From Chrysophaeum taylorii (Eukaryota; Sar; Pelagophyceae; Pelagomonadales; Pelagomonadaceae): DNA of 64,000 bases. Under the pieces are notes generated by a model. It had not been told where the DNA came from, made no database searches, and was given only the letters and a program-made list of their open reading frames with translations. The DNA is taken from the NCBI GenBank assembly GCA_029834535.1, contig JAQMWT010000054.1, forward strand, positions 1-64,000, in the 5' to 3' direction. Numbering within the stretch: position 1 is the stretch's first letter; each line of letters begins with the position of its first letter. Made by a program: the position numbers and the translations under genes. Shown piece by piece: positions 32,813 to 41,800 of the stretch.

Positions 32813-35509
32813 TGTGGTATGGCACAGGAAATGCCCAGAGAAAGCGCTTCGCGGCATGGCACTCGGCGTACGAGGCCCGCACGCACATTGGCTACCTCTC
32901 GTCGTTTTACCGCGAAAGCGGGCCCGTCTTCGAGGACAACCTGGGCAACTCGCACTCGGTGATCTGCATCTGGCGACGCGGTGATCTGCATCTGGCGACG
33001 CGGGTTGAATTCGTTGGTCCACCTCTCGCACACTCGGCGAAACATCGCCATGTATGCCCTCGCGTACGACGTGCTGGCGCATGTCGACAACGCGGATTCG
33101 AAATATTCGACGCCACGTGCGTACGTCGGGGTATGCAGGGCCCTCGATGCGGCGTTCGACGGTAACTGCGCGAGTACTTCACGCGGTCGCCCGTCTTTAT
33201 CCCAAGGCACGGTCGAAGCCGTTACGACTCACCTAAACGCGAATCCGACGACCTTCGACGAGCTCAGGGCGTGCGCTGCCGAAGCGAAGATGGACTTTGC
33301 GCCCATCGACGCCGAGATCGCTATAAACGTAGCGCAAAACCAAAAACAGATGGTGGTGGTGCACGACTACCAAGAGCGCGTCGCGCACACTTTCGCTTCA
33401 TGACGCAGCCGGAGATCACCAGGCAAAAATGGAGCTTGGTGCAGGAAAACACGTCGGAAGGCGCAAGGCTGCGAGACGCATTAGACTTCAACGAGACGGG
33501 GTGGAGGCAGATCGGCTTCGCTATCCACCCCCCCAAGAAAAAACTCACGAGAGGGCACCTCCGAACCCCTACGACGTGCCGATGAAGCTTACTGGCAATC
33601 GTGAGCCACCGTCAGGCGGCGCGAATGTTGGCCGAGGCCTACGGCCAGGCCTCGTGGGACCCCGACAAGCGCGACTACTTGCGTGTTGCCCTTTCGCCGC
33701 TCTACCAGTTCGTCGTCAAGCTCTACGCGATCGAACATGCTACGAGGTTCGCGAGCCGCGAAGAGAAAAAAAAACTCGGCAAATTGCTAATGGCCGAAAA
33801 GAAGACCTCCAGCGGTTGCTGGAGTTACTGCGGCATCAAGGCGGCCCTCGAGATTCTCGAGTACAGTCGCGCGGCTGCGCGACGGCAATCTATAGGCGAC
33901 GACGGCGCGGGCGACGATCCGGCCAACGACCCGTTGGTCATCGCCAAGGCGCACGACCCGGGCGCCCAGTTTCCGCTCATGCGAGGGCACAAAGACAGCT
34001 ACATGCCCGTTACCGGCGCCATCGTACAGGAGGGCTTACGGTTTATAGTGAGATGGTTGGGCATAGACGTGGACTTGGACTCGCTTCCGACCGTTGGCGT
34101 CGACGACCTGTACGACCTACGGAAGGCGTACAAGTCCCCGAACCGTGCGCCGACTATGAAGAAGATTATCTTCACGGACGGCATCGGCGTCCGGATCCCC
34201 GTCGGTCGTCGGAGGGATCGTCGTCGTCGCGTTGGGCACGAGAGCGGCGACCAAGAGAGCGACGACGGGGTCGCCGTCGAAGAAGAGCCCGAGGAGGCAG
34301 CAGAAGCCTTGGACGACACGCACGCCGACGCCGGCGAGTCCGAAATTTCTCGAGCGGGCGCGAGAACGCCGATGCACGAGCAACTCGCGCAACACCAGTT
34401 GCTCGTGGAGCGACTGTCAGCGCAACGCCCCCATTTGGGACGCCCACTGCTCCAGCCGCCCATGCGACCCCGGCCGCCCGAACAGCCACCGCCGGAAGCG
34501 GACGGCGATGGCGGCTTGAACCTCGACGACTGCGACATCTTCGGGGCGATTGATCCGGGGATCAAGTACCCCGTCTGCATGCACGTGGTCGATCGCGCCA
34601 AGGCCGAGGGTGTTGGCCTGCGAGCCGATTGCGAGCTCAACTCGAAACGTGCGCGTCTGCACGAAAAGGCCCGAGCCGAAGGACGTCGATCGCGACGCAT
34701 ACGCTCGCACTTCCGCGACCCGCGGGACCAGAACGCGTTGTGGACGACTTTGTTTCTGCGAGGGACATGCGCAACAAAGCCCGAATCGAGAATCACGTCA
34801 GGAGGCGCAACAGCCGCTGAGCAAGGGAGCAAGAAGCTCGGAAAGACGATATGCAAGCGCCGTTGGAAATTGACATCGACGACGAGCGGCGCCGCAACCC
34901 CCGGACAAAGGAGGATGTGCTCGACGCGCTCAAGACGTACCTCAAAAACCACGACCGAGGCAACATCATCGAGAACAGCAACAGGTCCAAGCGCCAGCGC
35001 ATGGCGCTGATCCAGCGCAAGCAGTCGTGGCGGGCGGGCGTGGCGAACCGCGTCGCGCCGCCGGGTAAGCCTCGGGTACGGCGACCGTTCCGCGAAGTTT
35101 CTCGGGCCGAAGCAAGCAATCAAAGTCGGCGTTGACAGCGCGCCCGAAAAAGCAGGTGGCCAAGGAGATCACCGAGCGCGACAACGTCTCGTCGGGATAC
35201 ACCGACGAACACCGGTCCAACTGGACCTGCTGTTTTTGTGGGGGGTTTGTGAAGCAGCACGTCCACGGGTCGTGGAAGGCACACGGCACTTCCTACTGCA
35301 CGTCGTGCCACGTGATGCATCGACGCGACGTGCTCGCGTCTCGTATCCTGGCGCTGACTGCTCTCGCGAACGCGACGGGCGTCCAACGACGCTGGTCGAA
35401 CACCCAGCGATCCCACGACGCCGACTACGTGCTTCGTGGCGACGGCGACGGCAACGGCAACGGAAACGAACCATACGTCGACGTGAATAAAGACAAGGGC
35501 CTTGGGTAA
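32813..35509 (+). pseudogene. Fanzor-like (eukaryotic TnpB/IS605 OrfB) nuclease relic
   Basis: Plus-strand coding-like DNA with the Fanzor signature in order: a strand IIFTDGIGVRIPVG (34165-34206), RuvC-I IFGAIDPGIKYPV (Asp codon at 34552), a helical Lys/Arg region (RSKRQRMALIQRKQSW), a RuvC-II-like strand VSLGYGDRSAKFLG near 35065-35110, TDEHRSNWTCCFCGG ahead of a C4 zinc finger whose second pair is YCTSCH, and a terminal RRDVLASRIL holding the RuvC-III Asp. About 222 codons separate the first Asp from the finger, within the range known for Fanzors. The upstream part (33601-34150) is helical and unassigned. An acidic and Pro-rich insert of about 120 residues separates the TDG strand from RuvC-I. 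The parts are not in one frame, so it is broken, with several interruptions. Confidence 0.65.
32960..33002 (+). repeat. Short tandem duplication in the Fanzor relic
   Basis: A 21 bp unit starting TGATCTGCATCTGGCGACGC occurs twice in a row, probably a replication slip in this decaying region. Confidence 0.7.
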
Positions 35510-35892
35510 TACTTATCGACCAAACATCGCGAGATTGCCAAAGAATGCAGAAAGTCTGTCGAGGAGGCCTTGGTTGCGAGAGCATCCCGCCGATCCAGCA
35601 CGGCCGACGCTTAAACAAAAACCCACCTTGCCCGTGCTTCCTTCCTTCCTTCCTCAAGCCGTCGCTCTTCCACCATAAATTTACCACGCTCGCAGGTGCA
35701 CGACGACGTCAAGTCGACCAGCTCTGGAGCGCGACGCCCCCAAGCGTCGTCGAGTCGACGGAGCAACCACCTAATCCTAAACCCTTCTCGGGCCCACTTA
35801 GTCGGGGTGAACTTGATGTTGGGTTGGTCGTGTTTGGTGGTGCAGTGTCGTCAGCCCGATCTAATGTGTCGCGACGAGAGTCGGTGAAGTGG
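35510..35892. other. Boundary between the Fanzor relic and the glucan synthase gene
   Basis: 383 bp. An open frame continuous with the glucan synthase runs from 35545, but the sequence has pyrimidine tracts (CTTCCTTCCTTCCTC), a TAAATT box near 35680 and a splice-acceptor-like CTCGCAG, so it is more likely promoter and 5' leader than coding. Confidence 0.4.
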
Positions 35893-38800
35893 ATGTGGAC
35901 GGCGTTGGCGTTGGGCGTGCCGCTCTTTGTCGCGGGCGTGGTGCTCGGGGCACTGGGCGGCGATGGTACCGCGTCGTACCTTGGGCTCGGCGCGGGACTG
36001 TTTGGATCGATGATCTTCGCGTGCGTGCGGCCTATCTTCGGGAACGAGAGCTTTGGGTTTAGCACGGTTGGCGTGGGGTTGTGTTGCGTGGGCGCTGTCG
36101 CGTGCGGGTGCGCGGCGACGCTCGTGCCGAACTGCGCTTTGGCAGCGAGCGCGGGCGCGATGCTCGGGCTGCCGCTCCTGTTGATGACCGAGGGAAGGTG
36201 GAACCCGGGAATCGCGGTCGACACGCTCGGGTCGGACGTCGAATCGGGCATTTCGGCTGGCGTGTTCGTCGGGCTGACGTTCTTGGGGTGGCTCGGCGTG
36301 ACGCGCAACCCGAGCACGAAGAAGCGCGTCGAGATTGCGACGTTCGCGGGCGCGGGGGCGTGGCTCGCGGTTCTGGGGCTCGACCGCGCGCTTTGCCACG
36401 GCGAGGCGTTGTGGGCGCGCGTCGTGACGGCCGCGCGCGGCAACGACGCGAGCGCCGCGTACCCCGCGAACGACGACGACGACGGGGAGGCAGCCGTGGT
36501 GTCGTCGCGGCTCTCGAACGGGCTCGAGGCGGCGGGCGTCGTCGCGTGGCTCGCCGTCGCCGCGGGACTCGCGCTCACGCGCGCGGCCGCCGAGGGGTTG
36601 TGGCGCCCGCGGCGCAACGGGTACCGCCGCGTCGCGACCCAGCAGCAGCCGCCGCCGGCGCCGTCAGGGTCGTCGTCGTTGTTGAGCGCGGCGGCGCGGT
36701 CGACGGCGCCGCACGCGCCGACGATGGCGGCCGAGCAACACGCGTCGCTCGTGGCCGAGCGGCCGACGTCGTTCAACCTCTTCGACCCCGAACGGCTGCC
36801 GGCCTCGTTGCAACGGTTCGCGCCGCAGATATTCGCGAGCGCCGAGGCCCTGGGTAACTTTTTCGGGTTCCAGGACGACTCGGTGCGCAACCAGGCCGAA
36901 CACGCGCTCGCGCTCCTAGCGAACGCGCTCGCGCAGCAGCGGCAGCGGTACGACGAGAGCGTCGAGGCCGAGCCGCCGGTGGGCGAGGATGCCGAGGACG
37001 CGGCCGTGCGAGCGCTGCACGCCAAGCTGTTCTCGAACTACCGGTCCTGGTGCGCGGCGCTCGAGACGGTCCCGCAGTTCGCGCCGCCCGCCGAGTCGCG
37101 GCGCGAGGCGGGCGGCGCGGCCGTCGACATCATGCTCTGGCTGTGCGTCTGGGGCGAGGCCGCCAATCTGCGGCACATGCCCGAGTGCCTGTGCTACCTG
37201 TACCACAGTGCGGCGGCCGAGTGGGCCTCGACGCCCAAGCGCGAGCGCGAGGGCGAGCGCGGCGCGTCGCTCGACGCGGGCCACTGGCTCGACACGGTCG
37301 TCGCGCCGATATACGAGGTCGTCGCGAGCAACATGCGTAAGAAGGCCGACCACGTCGAGAAGCGCAACTACGACGATTTCAACGAGTTCTTCTGGTCCAA
37401 GCAGTGTCTCGAGTGCCACCGGTCTAAAATCGTCACGGTCACAGCGCACAAGCACCTCGAGCGGCGCGCGACGGCGCGGCGCGCGCAGCTCGCCGTCGAG
37501 AGCGCGGCGCTCCTCGGAGGCGGCGGCGGCGGCGGCGGCGGCCTTGGATCGGGCGAGGCGACGGGCGTCAAGCCCCCCGCTGTCGCCGATCGGATGAGCA
37601 GGGCGCCCAAGACGTACCTCGAAGTGCGGACCTGGCTCCACGTCGTTTTTGCCTTCCAGCGCGTCTACGAGTTCCACGTTCTCGCGTTCGGCCTGCTCGC
37701 CGCGCTCGGGTTCCAACAGTACCTCGTGTGGGACTGGACGTTTGCCGTCCAGGTCGCCTCGTCGGCCGCCGCGGCGCAAAACGGCTGCGCGCTGTGTTGG
37801 GGTTTTCTCGAGGCGCTCTTCGCCCCGCCCTCGACGGACGACCTCGCGCGCGCGGCTCTGTGCGCGCGACTCGCCGCGAGATACGTCGCGCTCGCGTTCC
37901 AGTGCACTTACTTGTGCTGGTCGTTCGACCTGCTCGAGCAGATGCCCGCGGGCGAGGTCCGCCGGCGCGGCGACGCCGCCTTTTGGTGGTGGCAGCACGT
38001 CTGGCTCTCGATCGCGCTCATGGCCCCCTACTTCGTCGAGGCATTGCTCCAGCTCTGGCCGCGCGGCATGACGGCGTTGTACGAGCTCGACGGCGACGTC
38101 GCGCGCGCCGTCCTCGCCGTCTTCCTCCCGCGCTCCTCGGCGTTGTACGTCGGCAAGTCGGTCCACGAACCCTACAGCCTCGCCTGGAAGTACCACACTT
38201 TTTGGGTGACGCTCATCGCCTTCAAGCTCTGGTTCGGCTACACGTTCCTCGTCGAGCCCCTCGTCGCGCCCTCCGTCCAGATCTACGACGACTACCTCAA
38301 CTTCCCGACCGTCGAGCACCGCGCGCCCAAGACGATGGCGCAGCTCGCGGGCCGGTGGCTCCCCTCGATCTTCATTTTCCTCATCGACTCGTCGATCTGG
38401 TACTCGCTCTGGGCCGCCGCGGTCGGGACCTACGTCGGCTTTGCCGTCAAGCTCGGCGTCGTGCGCGACTTCGCCTCAGTCCGCGACGCCTTCCTGTTGC
38501 TCCCGCGCGCCTTTTGCAACGGATTTATCGCGGGCGGCCTCGAGTTGTCGGCCGCCCCCAAGCGCCGCGGCGGCGGCTCGCAGCAGCAGCAGCAGCAAGA
38601 AGCCCCCGGCGGCACCGCCGCCGCGCAGGAGCCTCCGGCGTCGGCGTCGTCGAGCTCGGCGTCGTCGGGGCTCAACGGGAGAAAAAAACTCGGCGGAACG
38701 GTGAGCTTCACCGAGGACGTCGTCGCGGAGCAGCGGCGGGCGTCAACACCCCCAAGCAGCAGCAGCCTGATGCTCGAGACGTCGCCGCGGTCGAGCGTCG

Positions 38801-41800
38801 CCCCCGAGCTTCGGCGATACTTCGACGACGACCAGGGACTGCTCGAGCGACAGGGAACGACGACGACGGGGTGCTCGTCGTGCTGCGCGGGCGTCGACGG
38901 CGATCGACCGCCGCCGCCGCCCTCGCAGACGAGCATGCGGCTGTCGCCGCGGAGTCTCGGGACCTTGATCAGCCCGCCCTCGAGCTCGCCCGACCTCGCC
39001 GCGTCTCTGGGGGCCGCCGGGCGGTACGGCGGCGGCGCGCTCGCGCCTCGCCTCCCGTCGTTTCTTTCGCTATCGGACGCGATCGACGCGGGCGACCACG
39101 CTGCTTTGCTTTTTGGGGGCCACGGCAAGACTAAGTCCGACCCGAACCTCTCTGAAGACCGGTCCCTCCGGACGGGCCTCGTCGAGCTCATGGGAGACCC
39201 GTCGTCGTCGTCGCGGCAACAAAAAAGATCTCGAGTCTCCGAGGTCTTCTCCGGCGCCGAGGACGAGGCGCAGTGGATATTGTTCGCCGAGGCGTGGAAC
39301 GAGATCGTCGACGCGATGCGGGCCTCGGACATCCTCTCCAACAAGGAACGCGACATCCTGACCTTCGACCGCTTCGCGGGCTTCTCCAAGCCGGTCTACC
39401 TGCCCATCTTCGTCACGGCGGGAGCGACCGAGCGCGCGACCGCGCTCGCAGTCGACGCGGCCGCCGCCTACCGGCCGCTCGCCGACGCGGCGGCCGCCTC
39501 GCGCCGCGACGCCGCCGACATGGAGGACGGCTCGTCGCTGGAGCGTCACGCCGCGAAATACGGCGAGTCGGCGCGGCAGGTGAGCGCCGACCTCGCCGCG
39601 TCACTTCAGTCGGACGTCGTCGCGACCGAGGCGCTCGACGAGCTCCGGGAGCTCGCGACCTGGCTCATGCTGAGGTTGCTCGGGCCCGTCCACCGCGACG
39701 ACATCGTCGCCGTCGTCTCGATCATCGACCGCTGGACCCGCGGCAACTCGCCCGTCCCGGGCGAAACCGTGCTCGACCGCGTCAAGCTCGAGGACGCTCA
39801 TCGGGCGGTCGTCGTTCCCCTCGGGCAGCTCGTCGACTCGCTTCTCAAGGGACTCCCCAAGAGAAAATTGCCCGCGGCGATGCCGGCGCATCCCTCGTCC
39901 TCCTCCTCGGGCACCCCCGCGCCCTCCTCGACGACCACCGCCGTCAAGGGGGCTACTGGCGGTGGCGGCCACCACGCGCCCCCCGGATCGCCGGGCGACG
40001 TCTCGCCCGTCCCGTCGACCGCGGCGATGCAGCCGCCCACGCCGCCGCCCACGCCCGTCTCCTCGCTCACCAACCTCGCGCTCGCGGGGGGCGACCACGA
40101 CGACGCGCTCGACGATCCGCCGGCGACGTCGTCGTCGGGCGGCGATCCCCACCCGCGCCTCGCGCCCCAGCGGTCGCACACCGTCGCGACCGGTGGCGCC
40201 GGCGCCGACGCCTCGGAGACGTCGACGACGTCGACGGGCATGAAGCGCACGCAGTCGACCTCGGGTCTGGTGGCCATGGCGACGAGCCTCTCCGACCTAA
40301 GCGGCGGCGCCGGCGGCGCCGGCGGCGGCATCATCATCCAGGCGCAGACGTCCACCAAAAAGTACTCGCTCTCGTCCAACAAATACGTGAGCGCGGCCAA
40401 GCACCTCAAGTCGGGCAAGCGCGCCGTCGAGGCGACCGACCCGTTCCGCGACGGCGTCCGAGAAAAGCTGCGCGCCTTGTTGTCGGGCATCAAGGCGAGC
40501 GTCGTGACCAACAAGGGGGCGATGCCGAGCCTCGTCGGCAAGTCGGCCCAAGAGGTCGCCGACCGCGTGACTTTCGTCCTCGCCAACGAGCGCGGCTTTC
40601 TCTGGGAATCGACCTACGCGGCCGCGTGCCTCGACGCGCTCCGCAGGGAGCTCGACGTCGTCACAAAAATCCTCAAGAAACTCCGGGGCTTGCTGAGCAC
40701 GCCCCAGCGAGAAACCGAACCGCGCGGTCACGAGGCGACGCGTCGCTTGACTTTTTTTGTCAATTCGCTGCTCATGGATCTCCCGCCCCCCCCCCCCGTC
40801 GAAGCGATGGTCTCGTTCACGACGCTCACGCCCTTCTACTCGGAGGACGTCATCCTCGCCAAGGGCGACCTCCTCTCGAAAAACTCGGACGGCGTCACGA
40901 CCCTTTTGTATCTCCAGACGCTCTACAAAGCCGACTGGGAAAACTTCCTCGAGCGTCGCAGGATCAAGGACGACGCCTCGGTCTTCAAGCCAGAGCACGT
41001 CCTCGAGACGCGTCTCTGGGCCTCCTTCCGAGCGCAGACCCTCGCGAGGACCGTCGAGGGTATGATGCACTGCGAGGCCGCGCTTCGCCTCCTCGCGCGT
41101 CTCGAACGACTCCACGCCGTGAGGCGAGCGCGCCGCGAATCGGTCGGCGGCCGCGCCTTTTCTTCTTCTTCCGAGAACCGCGGCCTGGCGCCGCCCGGCT
41201 CGTCGGGGGTCTCGGTCGACGACGTCGTCAAGCTCAAGTTCGGCTACGTCGTCTCGTGCCAGGTCTACGGCAAGCAGCGCAAGAACGAGGACCCCAAGGC
41301 CAAGGACATCGAGCTCCTTTTGTACAGGTTCCCGATGCTCCGCGTCGCTTACATCGACGAGCAGCGCGTCAATCGCGCCGGCGCCGTAGCCTTTTACTCG
41401 GTCCTCGTCAAGGCAGCGCCCCCGTCGAACCCCGCCGCCGCCGCCGCCGAGGCCCTCCTCCTCAAGCACAACAACAACAACAACAACAACGACTCTGTTG
41501 TCGTCTCGCCCGCCGCCGCCGCCGACTCGGCCGACGCCGACGCCGCCCACCGACCGCTCCACGCCGCCTCCGCACCGGCGTTGGTCGCGTCCCCGGCGAA
41601 ACCCGCGCGCGACGAAAACTCGGGCGCCGGCGCGAGCGGCGGGGTCGTCGAAATATACCGGATCCGCCTCCCCGGGAACCCGGTGATCGGCGAAGGCAAG
41701 CCGGAGAACCAGTCGCACGCGATCATCTTCACGCGAGGCGAATGCTTGCAGACGATCGACATGAACCAGGACGGGTTCTTCGAGGAGGCGTTGAAGATGC

